A stretch of DNA of 64,000 nt from JAJVID01 sp035714085 (lineage in GTDB: Bacteria; Acidobacteriota; Blastocatellia; RBC074): assembly GCA_035714085.1 (NCBI GenBank), contig DASTMP010000270.1, forward strand, positions 1 to 64,000, read 5' to 3'. The notes beneath the pieces are model-generated. The model was not told the origin of the DNA and ran no database searches. It saw nothing but the letters and a program-made list of their open reading frames with translations. Positions 23,180 through 32,274 of this stretch are shown here, one piece after another. The position numbers were made by a program, and so were the translations under genes. Numbering within the stretch: the first letter of the stretch is position 1; every line of letters begins with the position of its first letter.

Positions 23180-26100
23180 ATGGTTCACATACGAGGATTA
23201 TTGCAAAGCGGCTTGACGCTAGCCGCGCTATTCATCGGCGCCGCTACGGCGTTCGGTCAATCTTCATCGCTCTCAGGAACGGTTCTTGATCCGCAAGGCA
23301 ATGCTGTAGCCGGGGCGACAATCACAGCCACAAACGTCGCAACTGGCGCGGCCCGCGCTACTACAAGTTCCAAAGACGGGGCTTATCAAATTCCACAACT
23401 CGCTCCAGGCGCTTATCGCGTCCGCGCGGAAGCTCCTGGCTTCTCAGGCATCACGCTGGAGGATGTGCAGGTTCTAGTCAGCACTTCTGTGACGCTGAAT
23501 ATTACATTCAAACAAGTTGGCGCCGTTAGCGACACCGTAACCGTGCAGGGCGGCGAATCAATCATCAATACTTCCGACGCGAGCATTGGCAATACCTTTA
23601 ACGAGCGGCAGATTCGCCAGTTGCCACTTGAAGGACGCAACGTCGTCGGTTTGTTGGCGGCGCAACCCGGTGTGGTTTTTATAGGCAACACGGATGCGGA
23701 TGGCAACACCACCGACATGCGCAACGGTTCGGTCAATGGGGGCAAAAGCGATCAGGCCAACGTGACTTTGGACGGCGTTGACGTCAACGATCAACAGAAT
23801 GGATTCGCTTTCACCAGCGTGCTACGCGTCACCCTCGACTCCGTACAGGAATTCCGTGTCACGACGACTAATCCGAACTCCGATCAGGGACGTTCATCGG
23901 GCGCGCAAGTCTCGCTGATCACCAAGAGTGGATCGAATCAATACCATGGTTCGGCTTATGAGTTTCATCGCAACACCATCACAAGCGCCAATGACTGGTT
24001 CAACAACGCCTCAGGCGTCCCGCGTCAGAAACTTCTTCGAAACGTTTTCGGCGGCGCGCTCGGCGGACCGGTTGTGAAGGATCGCCTCTTTTTCTTTCTC
24101 AATTACGAAGGGCGCCGCGACCGACGTGAAGACAGCATTGCGCGTGTCGTTCCTTCCGCGGATCTTCGCAGTGGAATAATCAAATACAGCAACAACAAGG
24201 GCGGTATTACGACTTTGAGTCCTGCCCAAGTGAAGGCGCTCGATCCGGCTGGCATTGGCGCTGATCCGGCGTCGCTCGCGATGTTCAATCGCTATCCGCT
24301 ACCTAACGATAATACTGTGGGCGATGGACTCAATTTCGTCGGTTACCGTTTCAAGGCCCCGATCAAACTGGATTGGAACACCTACATCGCGCGTTTCGAC
24401 TACAACCTGACAGGAAGTGGACGTCATCTGTTGTTCCTTCGTGGCAATCTGCAGAACGATAGTGACACGACCTTGCCGACGTTCCCCGGACAACAGCCGG
24501 CCTTTACCAACCTGAACAACAGCAAAGGACTTGCCGCCGGATACACAACTCAGATCACGAATACGTTGGTCAACGCTTTTCGCTACGGCTATACGCGGCA
24601 AGGTATAGAGCAGGCGGGCTCCGCCACCGGAAACTATGTGACCTTCCGTAACTTGTCTCCAATCGAAGGTTTCTCGGGAACAGCGGGCATAGAAGCTCCC
24701 GCGCGCAGCAACGGTCGCATCGTCCCGGTGAACAATTTCATTGACGATCTCACCTGGGTGAAAGGGTCGCATTCGGCGGCCTTCGGAACCAATATCCGTT
24801 TCATTCGCAACTCACGATTCAGCTTACAGCGATCATTCCCGAGCGCATCGACCAATGCCTCATGGCTGTTGGGTACCGGAGCTGACTTGCGACCGGCGGA
24901 CATCGGCGGCGGCGCCGTCGCGTTCAGCGACTCCATGATGGCGCTGCTCGGCATCGTCTCTCAGGGCAACGCCGTATATAACTTCGACAGGACCGGTACA
25001 GTTCTCGGCGTTGGAGAGCCGGTCGAGCGCAGGTTCGGCGCTGACGAGTATGAGTTTTACGGCCAGGATTCGTGGCGAGTTCGCCAGAATCTGACGCTGA
25101 CTCTCGGCTTACGCTACGGCCTCTATTCACCTCCGTTTGAAACCAACGGCAACCAGGTTGCGCCAAACATCCGCCTCGGCGACTGGTTCAATCAGCGAGG
25201 CGTTAACGCCTCGCTCGGCGTTCCGTCGAACGCCGCCCCTCCGGTTTCGTTCGATCTGTCAGGGCCGGCGAACGGCGGGCGTGGTTTCTACGATTGGGAC
25301 AAGAACAATTTCGCCCCTCGGTTCGCATTCGCATATTCGCCGAAGTTTGAAAGCGGTTTGCTGAAGGCGCTCTTCGGCGGCGCTGGTCGGTCGGCGGTTC
25401 GCGGCGGTTTTAGCCTCGCTTACGACCGCATCGGCGCCGGCTTGGCCGTGACTTTCGATCAAAACGGCTCGTTCGGTCTTTCGAGCGCTTTGACCAATCC
25501 TTCAAGCAGTTTGACTTCGGTAACGGCTCCGCGCTTTACCGGATTCAACTCGATTCCGGCGGGGATATTGCCAGCGCTGCCGGCGGGAAGCAGCACATTT
25601 CCGAAGAAGTTTCCTGGCGGGGACGATGATGGAAGCTTCGCCATCACCTTTGGCATGGACGACAATATCCGCACGCCATATTCAATGTCCGCCAACTTCT
25701 CGATTCAGCGTGAATTGCCGAAGAACATGTCAATCGAATTGGCCTACGTAGGCCATTTTGGTCGCAAACTCCTGATCCAAGACGATCTGGCGCAGCCGGT
25801 CAACCTCTTAGATCCTGCTTCAAAAACCTCCTACTATGACGCCGCGAAGCAGTTGATCGCTATGGGAGGCCGCAACCTCACTACCATACCCAACATAGGC
25901 TTCTGGGAGAATATCTTCGGCTCATCGCTGGCAGGAATAACGGCGCAAGATCTTGATGGCTTGTATTTCAGTGGACCCAGAAAGGGCACTCTGTTTAAAA
26001 ACAACCCTGGCCTGGCGCCGGGCGCTGTTTTATCGCCGACCCAGATCGCCTACTTCCTCTACAGCCAGTTCTACGCGCCCGACTACACCAGCGCCTTGTT

Positions 26101-26980
26101 CGATCTTGATCGAGGTTTCGGAAGCAAGTTTGGGCTGAATGCCTTCTTCAACGACCAATTCTCCGCGTTGGCGGCGTGGCGTTCAGTCGCCCCATCCAGT
26201 TACAACGGATTCCAGGCGATTTTCCGCAAACGCTTCAGCCAGGGCTTGCAGTTCGACTTCAACTACTCGCTGGCGAAATCGTTCGACTGGTCTTCAGGCG
26301 CCGAGCGCAGCGCTTCGTTTGGCGGTGGGTTTATCGTCAACGCATGGCAGCCGGGCCAGCGCAAGTCCATCTCCGACTTTGATGTGACTCATTCGATCAA
26401 TGTCAACTCCATTTATGAATTGCCGTTCGGTAAAGGCAAATACTTCGGCAATAGCGCCAATAAAGTCGCTGACGGATTTATCGGCGGTTGGCAACTCACG
26501 GGCATCTTCCGTTGGACGTCGGGGCTCCCGACTGGCGTAGGCAACGGTCGTTTCTGGCCGACGAACTGGAACATTACCGGTTTCGCTTCCAGAACCGGCG
26601 CATTGCCGGAACAGGAGACGACGAAGAATGCGCCGGCGGCAGGCGCTGGCGGTACGCCCGGGCCGAACATCTTCGCCGATCCTGCTACCGCGCTTAAGTC
26701 TTATGCCAACACACTGGTCGGCGAGACCGGCGAACGCAACGGGTTGCGCGGTGACGGCTTCTTCGGAATTGACGTGGGTCTTGGTAAGACCTGGAAGTTA
26801 CCGATTGAAGGCCATAAGCTCCAATTCCGTTGGGAGACGTTCAATCTAACCAACACGGTCCGTTTCGATGTCAACTCGCTGACGTTAGATCTAGGCGCGG
26901 GAAGAGCGAACTTCGGCAAGTACTCGGAGACACTCACCAACCCGCGAGTGATGCAGTTCGCGCTGCGTTACGAGTTCTAG
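23180..26980 (+). CDS. TonB-dependent outer-membrane receptor with carboxypeptidase regulatory-like domain
   Basis: 1266 residues. A signal peptide ends near TAFGQ. A carboxypeptidase-regulatory-like beta-sandwich (about 28-120; GTVLDPQGNAVAGATITATN) precedes a plug domain (RQLPLEGRNVVGLLAAQPGV; DGVDVNDQQNG) and a long beta-barrel ending in the aromatic residue of LRYEF. This architecture resembles the very large Acidobacteria receptor family, thought to take up complex carbohydrates or other large ligands with TonB energy. No TonB, glycosidase or SusD-like gene is adjacent, so the ligand is unknown. ATG 23180 has GGGGGAG seven bases upstream. A strong terminator follows at 27010. Confidence 0.92.
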   Translation: MVHIRGLLQSGLTLAALFIGAATAFGQSSSLSGTVLDPQGNAVAGATITATNVATGAARATTSSKDGAYQIPQLAPGAYRVRAEAPGFSGITLEDVQVLVSTSVTLNITFKQVGAVSDTVTVQGGESIINTSDASIGNTFNERQIRQLPLEGRNVVGLLAAQPGVVFIGNTDADGNTTDMRNGSVNGGKSDQANVTLDGVDVNDQQNGFAFTSVLRVTLDSVQEFRVTTTNPNSDQGRSSGAQVSLITKSGSNQYHGSAYEFHRNTITSANDWFNNASGVPRQKLLRNVFGGALGGPVVKDRLFFFLNYEGRRDRREDSIARVVPSADLRSGIIKYSNNKGGITTLSPAQVKALDPAGIGADPASLAMFNRYPLPNDNTVGDGLNFVGYRFKAPIKLDWNTYIARFDYNLTGSGRHLLFLRGNLQNDSDTTLPTFPGQQPAFTNLNNSKGLAAGYTTQITNTLVNAFRYGYTRQGIEQAGSATGNYVTFRNLSPIEGFSGTAGIEAPARSNGRIVPVNNFIDDLTWVKGSHSAAFGTNIRFIRNSRFSLQRSFPSASTNASWLLGTGADLRPADIGGGAVAFSDSMMALLGIVSQGNAVYNFDRTGTVLGVGEPVERRFGADEYEFYGQDSWRVRQNLTLTLGLRYGLYSPPFETNGNQVAPNIRLGDWFNQRGVNASLGVPSNAAPPVSFDLSGPANGGRGFYDWDKNNFAPRFAFAYSPKFESGLLKALFGGAGRSAVRGGFSLAYDRIGAGLAVTFDQNGSFGLSSALTNPSSSLTSVTAPRFTGFNSIPAGILPALPAGSSTFPKKFPGGDDDGSFAITFGMDDNIRTPYSMSANFSIQRELPKNMSIELAYVGHFGRKLLIQDDLAQPVNLLDPASKTSYYDAAKQLIAMGGRNLTTIPNIGFWENIFGSSLAGITAQDLDGLYFSGPRKGTLFKNNPGLAPGAVLSPTQIAYFLYSQFYAPDYTSALFDLDRGFGSKFGLNAFFNDQFSALAAWRSVAPSSYNGFQAIFRKRFSQGLQFDFNYSLAKSFDWSSGAERSASFGGGFIVNAWQPGQRKSISDFDVTHSINVNSIYELPFGKGKYFGNSANKVADGFIGGWQLTGIFRWTSGLPTGVGNGRFWPTNWNITGFASRTGALPEQETTKNAPAAGAGGTPGPNIFADPATALKSYANTLVGETGERNGLRGDGFFGIDVGLGKTWKLPIEGHKLQFRWETFNLTNTVRFDVNSLTLDLGAGRANFGKYSETLTNPRVMQFALRYEF

Positions 26981-27009
26981 TTTCCCGGCGCCGGAAGCCG
27001 AATCAAAGG

Positions 27010-27047
27010 CTGGCCGTGCGGTTTGAATGCCGCACGGCCAGTTTTTA
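27010..27047 (+). terminator. strong intrinsic terminator after the TonB receptor
   Basis: CTGGCCGTGCGG (27010-27021) pairs perfectly with CCGCACGGCCAG (27030-27041) around an 8-base loop, followed by TTTTT. It is 29 bp past the receptor stop codon. Confidence 0.92.
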
Positions 27048-27130
27048 TATATGGGTTCGGATTTAAGAACCTGCTGATCCAGGTTTCGGGATCATCAAGA
27101 GAGCCAGGCGCATGACCCCGGCGTAGCTCT

Positions 27131-27628
27131 CTACTTACTTTTTCTGACAAGCAATTTGAATGTAAATGGATACTGGTTCTTCTCATCGGCCGGCTGATAA
27201 AAACTCTCCTGCTCGTTCCACTCCAGCTCTTCAAATTCAGGAAAGAAAGTGTCCGCCCTGACTTCCGCGTCAACAAACGTGATGTACATGCGATCCACAA
27301 TCGCGATTGATTGGGCGTAAATTTCCGCGCCGCCGCAAATGAAGGCTTCGCTCTCGCCTCTTTCGCGCGCCAGCCTTGTGGCGTCTTCGACGGAATAGGC
27401 GACGTCGCAGCCTTCGGCCTTGTAAGCGCTATCGCGCGTCACGACGATCATTCGTCTGCCGGGCAGCGGCTTGCCAATGGATTCGAAAGTCTTGCGCCCG
27501 ACGATGATGTGATGTCCCATCGTCAGATCGCGAAAGCGCTTCAAATCGGCGGACAATCGCCATGGGAGTTTGTTGTCGACGCCGATCCCGCGCTTTTTAT
27601 CCATCGCCGCAATAATCGAAACGATCAC
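27131..27628 (-). CDS. folA: dihydrofolate reductase
   Basis: 165 residues, the usual length. It reduces dihydrofolate to tetrahydrofolate with NADPH. Family landmarks are in order: IAAMDKKRGIGVDNKLPWRL at the N-terminus, the NADPH-binding HHIIVGRKTFESIGKPLPGR, and FICGGAEIYAQSI. The start is GTG 27628 behind GCAGGTG; the second residue onward (IVSIIAAM) aligns with other enzymes. It is the last gene downstream of the znu-type cluster, 33 bp after znuB, perhaps by readthrough. Thymidylate synthase, its metabolic partner, lies 7 kb away. Confidence 0.93.
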   Translation of the reverse strand: MIVSIIAAMDKKRGIGVDNKLPWRLSADLKRFRDLTMGHHIIVGRKTFESIGKPLPGRRMIVVTRDSAYKAEGCDVAYSVEDATRLARERGESEAFICGGAEIYAQSIAIVDRMYITFVDAEVRADTFFPEFEELEWNEQESFYQPADEKNQYPFTFKLLVRKSK

Positions 27629-27661
27629 ATTGACACCTGCTTTTTAACGATTAGCTGGCAA

Positions 27662-28549
27662 TTACAATTCCAGTTTCGCTGAATGAACCTCGCCTTGGGC
27701 AGCGTGGGCTTCTGCCAGCGGCTTGCCATATCGGCCATGATGAACGATGAGGTGAAGCAGGAACATGGCCACGAGAACTGCGCCAAACGTAACAACGATC
27801 GTGGCGCCGGTGGGAGTATCGAGCTGCACGCTGAGGTAACAACCGAGCGCCGAAACAAGCGTGCCCATCGTCCAGCCGATAGCCAGGCGCGGGCCGATGC
27901 GATCCGCAAAGAGCATCGCGCCTACAGACGGCACGATGAGGTAGCAGAAAACGAGAAGAACGCCAGCGATGGCGACAGAAGAGGTGACGACGAAGCCGAA
28001 GGAGGCGTAGAACAAGAAGTCCCAGAAACGGACGTTGAGGCCGAGCCCTATCGCTTCGTCATGTTTGACTGAGATGAGGAGGAATTTCTTGCGAAAGATG
28101 AAGTGAAAAATGCCAATTGCGCTGTAGAGGATGGCAGTCTTGCTTACCTCGGCCCATGAAACAGCAAGAATATTCCCTACGAGCATGTCTTTCAGGTGCT
28201 CGGTTTCGAGAGTGGCTTTGCTCATGAGTAGAATTGCAGTGGCAGAGGCAACGGCATAGGCGATGCCGATGAAGGCTTCCTGAGGAATACGGCCATGACG
28301 GGGGCGTGCAAAAGCGAAAATGCCGGCGCCTAGAAAAGTGAAGGCGAGGCTGATCCAGTATGAGCCGGATCCATGCGGGTCCATGCCAATGACTATGGCG
28401 ACGGTGGCGCCCAGCGCGGCGATCTGCGCGAGCGCGAGGTCCACGAAAATGACGCCGCGCTCGACGACGTGAACGCCGAGGTAGGCATGAATACCAGTAA
28501 GGATCAGACTCGCGACGAAAGGCGCAAGTAAAAAGAGAAACATGTCCAT
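27662..28549 (-). CDS. zinc/manganese ABC transporter permease (ZnuB family)
   Basis: 295 residues and about eight transmembrane helices, typical of the ABC-3 permease family. Conserved blocks: HAYLGVHVVERGVIFVDLAL near the N-terminus and GVLLVFCYLIVPSVGAMLFA in the second half. It forms the inner-membrane channel for Zn2+ or Mn2+. It sits 17 bp behind the substrate-binding protein gene. No ATP-binding subunit is encoded next to it, so the ATPase must come from elsewhere. The C-terminal tail after residue 270 is hydrophilic with His and Glu (HHGRYGKPLAEAHAAQGEVH). Confidence 0.9.
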   Translation of the reverse strand: MDMFLFLLAPFVASLILTGIHAYLGVHVVERGVIFVDLALAQIAALGATVAIVIGMDPHGSGSYWISLAFTFLGAGIFAFARPRHGRIPQEAFIGIAYAVASATAILLMSKATLETEHLKDMLVGNILAVSWAEVSKTAILYSAIGIFHFIFRKKFLLISVKHDEAIGLGLNVRFWDFLFYASFGFVVTSSVAIAGVLLVFCYLIVPSVGAMLFADRIGPRLAIGWTMGTLVSALGCYLSVQLDTPTGATIVVTFGAVLVAMFLLHLIVHHGRYGKPLAEAHAAQGEVHSAKLEL

Positions 28550-28566
28550 TCGGTTATCCTCGGCTT

Positions 28567-29517
28567 CTAGCGCGTCGTATCAAACGCCTGCTTCAATTTG
28601 ATGATGTCGTAGTCGAACAGCTTGAAGTAATCGGTGGATTCCTTTTCGCCTCCGACGGAAGGGATCAACACAACGACCTGGCCGCCAGTGTCGCGAGCGA
28701 TCGCGTTCGGTGTTTTCAGGTCAAAGTAGGGCTCGACGGCGATGATTTTCACATTGTCGCTCTTCATCTGCTTAATGAGCTCGACGGTGTGCTGCGGGCT
28801 CGGCGGAATTCCGGGGCGCGGCTCGACATAGCCCATGACGTTGAGATTGAAATGTCTCGCAAAATTTGGCCACGAGCGATGGTACGTGACGATCTTGCGG
28901 CCGGCATAGGGCTTCATCTCTTCGAGCCATTTCTGATCGGCTTGCTTAAGACGCTGCTCGAACGTCGTGTAGCGCTGCGCAAAGTAGGCGGCGTCAGTTG
29001 GGCGCATCTCGCTGAGTTTGTCCCGAATCCCTTTGGCGATGCGCAGACCATTTTGCGGGTCGAGCCAATAGTGAGGATTGCCAAGCGGGTGAACATCACC
29101 TTCGGCTCGGGTCACCTGGCCAGTGGGCATCTCTAATATCTGGGCGAAGCGTGAGGCGTCGAAATAGCCGGGCGCGCCGACCTGGATTTTCGGATTGGTG
29201 GATTGAGTGATGAGCGGCGGAAGCCAGCCGATCTCAAGTTCGAGGCCAACGACCATCAGAAGATCGGTCTTCCGGAGTTTCAGAAGAAAGCTGGGCTTGG
29301 CTTCGACGAAGTGCGGGTCCTGGTAGCCGCGGGCGATGGACTCGACAGAGACCTTGTCGCCGCCGATCTCTTGCGCCAGCGCGGCGAGGTCAGTGGTGGT
29401 AGTCATGACTTGAAGTGGACCAGCGGCATGCGAGAGCGCCGGCAGGATGAGCGAAGCGAAAAGCGCAAACGCTGTCGCCAGCGCGGTAATTCGAGTTTGT
29501 AGCCTGTGAGTGTACAT
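28567..29517 (-). CDS. metal ABC transporter substrate-binding protein (ZnuA family)
   Basis: 316 residues with a signal peptide (cleavage near LSHAAGP). Metal ligands of the cluster A-I fold are visible: His in GYQDPHFVEAKPS, His in GNPHYWLDPQNG, His in VTYHRSWPNFA, and the acidic VEPYFD near the end. The His-rich loop of E. coli ZnuA is absent, leaving zinc or manganese open. The ATG at 29517 (MYTHRLQ) is preferred because AAGGAAA precedes it; an in-frame ATG at 29535 would almost touch the upstream stop. It is the middle gene of the porin-znuA-znuB unit. Confidence 0.9.
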   Translation of the reverse strand: MYTHRLQTRITALATAFALFASLILPALSHAAGPLQVMTTTTDLAALAQEIGGDKVSVESIARGYQDPHFVEAKPSFLLKLRKTDLLMVVGLELEIGWLPPLITQSTNPKIQVGAPGYFDASRFAQILEMPTGQVTRAEGDVHPLGNPHYWLDPQNGLRIAKGIRDKLSEMRPTDAAYFAQRYTTFEQRLKQADQKWLEEMKPYAGRKIVTYHRSWPNFARHFNLNVMGYVEPRPGIPPSPQHTVELIKQMKSDNVKIIAVEPYFDLKTPNAIARDTGGQVVVLIPSVGGEKESTDYFKLFDYDIIKLKQAFDTTR

Positions 29518-29536
29518 ATGATTTCCTTGAGACATC

Positions 29537-30898
29537 TTAGAAAGGATGCGCGCCGTGCGCGCCCATTACGAACAAGAATTGGAAGAGCAGTTCATTCGCA
29601 TTGCCGCCTTGGCCGTAATGGCCGAAGCGGTACTGGGTGCGAATCTGACTGAACTCGCTCGGCCAGTAGGTCAGGATAGTTGAAAAGCCGGTATCTGTCA
29701 GCCGCGCATCAGTGGCGTGGCCACTGCGGTCAAAGCGGCCACCCATGGTCCAACGGCGGTTCACACGATAGTCGACGGAGGAATACAAGCCGAAGGCGCG
29801 CTGTGTTTGAAAACTATTGCTGGGGCTGAGCTGATCACGCTCGCTCCAGACCAACTCGTTCCGGAAGAGAACGGAGTTGTATATGGCGCGGCTCAATGGT
29901 TTCCAGCGGAGCGTGGCGTCCGCGCCATAGAGCGTGGTCAGGAATTTGGAGCCGACATCGTTATGGCCGCGCGCGTACGATGCGCCGAGATCGAGGTTCA
30001 TCGATTCGTTCAGATCCTTGTAAGCGCGCAAGTGGCCGACAACGCTGACGCCTTGGCGGCGGTTGGCGGTGAAGACATCGGAAGAATCGCCGCGGAAGAC
30101 CTGCGCGGTGCCTTGGAGGAACCAGTCGTTCGGCCCCTTCAGGAAGCGAGACAGGGAGAAGCCGGCGTCGTTGATGCCATCCTCCCCGCCGACGAGATTG
30201 TTGGTAACAATAGGCCGGTCGATAAATGAGAGCGCATGGTTGTGGATGGTGTTCACTTTTCCGAACTCGGCGCGCATCTTGCCGACCTTCAAAAGCATAC
30301 CTGCCGGAAGAGAAGTGAATGTTAGGTAACCCTCCTCTACGTTTACGCCTTCCTCACCGAAGGAGACGAACACGTCGGCGCGAGCATAAGGATCGATAAT
30401 GGCCTGGATGCCGATTTCGGACTCGTGGAGTTCGATCGAACGCGAGGGAGCGACGCGGTTGTGGCCCGCCGCGCCGATGAAGTCGCCGATCAGACTGATG
30501 TCCGGATTGAGGAGCTTCGCATTGGAGGTAGCGCCACCGAAGGTTTGTGTTTGCGTAGTCGGTGGGGCCGGCGCAGCGACCTCAGAGCTTGACTGCGCAT
30601 CGGCTATCGGCGGCGCGCCGGGCTCCATGTTCGAAGACGTCAGAAGCGCGCGCGCAGGCGCCGTCGGCGCGGACGAACTCGCCTTGCGCAGTTCCCGCAA
30701 CTCGGACTGCAGAGCCGCCACTTCGTCGGCAAGGGTGCGTACCTGCATCTCAAGAGCCTGGATACGCGTATCGCTGTCGCTTTGGGCGGGACTTACCGCT
30801 GCAGGCGCCACCTTCTTGTCTTGCGCGGCGGGCGCATCCTGGGCATAGGCGGCGCCGCCAAAGAGAACGAGAGCGAACAGCAAAGCAATCTTCTTCAT
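29537..30898 (-). CDS. outer-membrane beta-barrel (porin-like) protein of the metal uptake cluster
   Basis: 453 residues. A signal peptide (MKKIALLFALVLFGGAAYAQ) is followed by a coiled-coil heptad region (about 40-75; IQALEMQVRTLADEVAALQS), as in trimeric porins. After a Pro/Ala linker comes a predicted beta-barrel rich in alternating aromatic strands. The ATG at 30898 follows GAGGAGTTGTTTC; an earlier ATG at 30919 is less likely. Position at the head of znuA-znuB suggests it lets the metal cross the outer membrane. Similar unlinked families exist, so substrate assignment is inference. Confidence 0.8.
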   Translation of the reverse strand: MKKIALLFALVLFGGAAYAQDAPAAQDKKVAPAAVSPAQSDSDTRIQALEMQVRTLADEVAALQSELRELRKASSSAPTAPARALLTSSNMEPGAPPIADAQSSSEVAAPAPPTTQTQTFGGATSNAKLLNPDISLIGDFIGAAGHNRVAPSRSIELHESEIGIQAIIDPYARADVFVSFGEEGVNVEEGYLTFTSLPAGMLLKVGKMRAEFGKVNTIHNHALSFIDRPIVTNNLVGGEDGINDAGFSLSRFLKGPNDWFLQGTAQVFRGDSSDVFTANRRQGVSVVGHLRAYKDLNESMNLDLGASYARGHNDVGSKFLTTLYGADATLRWKPLSRAIYNSVLFRNELVWSERDQLSPSNSFQTQRAFGLYSSVDYRVNRRWTMGGRFDRSGHATDARLTDTGFSTILTYWPSEFSQIRTQYRFGHYGQGGNANELLFQFLFVMGAHGAHPF

Positions 30899-30966
30899 GA
30901 AACAACTCCTCGCGAACAAGAATATTCGAGTGTTTAGTAATCGCGCATCGGGGAAAACTCGAGTGA

Positions 30967-31080
30967 TTAGAAGGTGGGAGGGGCGCGTCGAGAATCGGTG
31001 ATTCCGTCCACCTCCGTATCACTCGCTATCCTTGCTTTACGGTCCGGCGTGAGCCCGGTGACTACTCGTCGAATCATCAT
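30967..31080 (-). pseudogene. 37-codon cupin-like N-terminal fragment upstream of the metal cluster
   Basis: The frame starts at ATG-ATG (31080) after GAAGAGAG and reads MMIRRVVTGLTPDRKARIAS, then DTEVDGITDSRRAPPTF and a TAA stop. The opening RRVVTG-x(4)-GK/RK-x(4)-SD resembles the N-terminus of single-domain cupin proteins, with the rest of the cupin barrel missing. It may be the relic of a cupin gene or a short leader peptide of the porin-znuAB transcript. It is too short to claim function. Confidence 0.4.
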
Positions 31081-31436
31081 GGGTTCTCTCTTCAGATCGC
31101 TGCGCTTTCTGACCATTATTCAACGCAAAAGCTAATTATTAGCTCGCTGCTCTTCAAGCGTGACTTTCCTCTTCAGACAACTTTCACTGTCTCCTCGACT
31201 GAGTTGTCGCCATAATTGTTGAAATATATGAAATGTCTGCAATCGCCACCTTAGAAATCCAACGAACGGTTGTAAACTGCCGTTGAGTGGTTATTATTGC
31301 CAATAAGCGGTAGCAGTTATTAGCCCAGCGCCAGTTGCTGCTCGCGCCGCTCATGAGTGATCAACGACAATTAAAACTCCCGTTCTTCGACAATGGATGG
31401 CGCCAATGAATGGATGTTTAATGGATGGCTGCCGCC
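31081..31436. other. intergenic region, 356 bp
   Basis: This lies between the cupin-like fragment and the end of the LytTR regulator gene. The right part includes an AT-rich stretch (31110-31330) probably holding the promoter of the leftward metal cluster. I looked for a zinc or manganese operator and a metal riboswitch and saw nothing I could support. Partial short inverted repeats (around 31125-31150, AGCTAATTATTAGCT) are a possible operator. Confidence 0.4.
31125..31150. promoter_or_regulatory. possible operator palindrome upstream of metal uptake cluster
   Basis: AGCTAATTATTAGCT is a perfect 15-bp palindrome in the AT-rich region about 230 bp upstream of the porin start codon. Its symmetry and location fit a dimeric regulator. 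It does not clearly match the known Zur or MntR consensus, so no regulator is named. Confidence 0.35.
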
Positions 31437-32219
31437 TTACAACTTCAGCAAATGCTCGCGCAGGATTCGCCCCTGCGACCGGCTGACGTTAAGCTGCTGA
31501 CCGTTGCTCAGCGTGACGATGTAGGTTCCGCCCGGCATCGGGCTGACGCGGCGCATCATTTCGATATTGGCCAGTGTGCCGCGACCAAGGCGGACGAAAT
31601 GCGCCGGATTGAGGCGGGCTTCCAGGTCCTTTAGTCGATAAGAGAGCGTGTATGTTTCGTTTCGCGCCGTTGTCAGATGGAGCAACTCGCCTTCCGCGAC
31701 GATCGAGGCGACCTCTTTGACCTGGAGGATGACGATCTCGTCCTGATGACGCACCGGAATGCGCTCGAGGGGAGACTGGCGAGTGGCGGCCTGGTAATCT
31801 TCGGCGGCGGCGGTTAATCGCGCGGCGGCTTCCTCGCGCAATTCGACCCGATCCAGACGCTCCTGCGCGCGATTGATGGTCTCGCGCAGCCGCGAATGTT
31901 CGACGGGTTTGAGCAGGTAATCGACCGCGTTGAGTTCAAACGCCGGCGCCGCGTATTCGTCATAAGCCGTGACGAATGCGATGAGCGGCATGGAATTCTT
32001 TTTGAGCAGCCGCACCACTCCGAGTCCGTCGACTTCCGGCATTTGCAGATCGAGAAGCGCCAGGTCCGGCTTCGTTCGTTCGATCACCTCAATCGCTTCC
32101 GCGCCGTTCTCGGCCTCGCCGACCAGCGCCACGTCTTCAAATCCGCGCAGCATCGCTGCGAGGAACGAACGCGCGGGACGCTCATCGTCGGCTATCACAA
32201 CGCGTAATGATTCGTTCAC
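31437..32219 (-). CDS. LytTR-family response regulator
   Basis: 260 residues. The receiver domain has the acidic pocket (ADDERPAR), phosphoacceptor Asp57 in LALLDLQMPEVDG and the conserved Lys in YLLKPVEHSR. The C-terminal LytTR DNA-binding domain (about 155-258) has the usual IPVRHQDEIVILQVKEVASI and HFVRLGRGTLANIEMM. LytTR regulators act on promoters of cell-envelope, adhesion or secretion genes. It is encoded 56 bp behind its probable partner kinase on the same strand. Confidence 0.94.
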   Translation of the reverse strand: MNESLRVVIADDERPARSFLAAMLRGFEDVALVGEAENGAEAIEVIERTKPDLALLDLQMPEVDGLGVVRLLKKNSMPLIAFVTAYDEYAAPAFELNAVDYLLKPVEHSRLRETINRAQERLDRVELREEAAARLTAAAEDYQAATRQSPLERIPVRHQDEIVILQVKEVASIVAEGELLHLTTARNETYTLSYRLKDLEARLNPAHFVRLGRGTLANIEMMRRVSPMPGGTYIVTLSNGQQLNVSRSQGRILREHLLKL

Positions 32220-32243
32220 GATTGTTTCCTCCTTCAGCGCGTA

Positions 32244-32274
32244 AAATCCTGAGAAATCCTATAAATCCTGTCTA
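32244..32274. repeat. solo arm of palindrome M
   Basis: AATCCTGAGAAATCCTATAA followed by ATCCTGTCTAT matches the right arm of element M (12540-12568) at nearly every position. It lies between the kinase stop and the regulator start, 20 kb from its relative, so this arm sequence is dispersed. Confidence 0.6.

Noticed and set aside
31081..31436. A manganese or nickel-cobalt riboswitch upstream of the metal cluster.
   Set aside because: Neither conserved loop set was visible; the only structure supported is a short palindrome.
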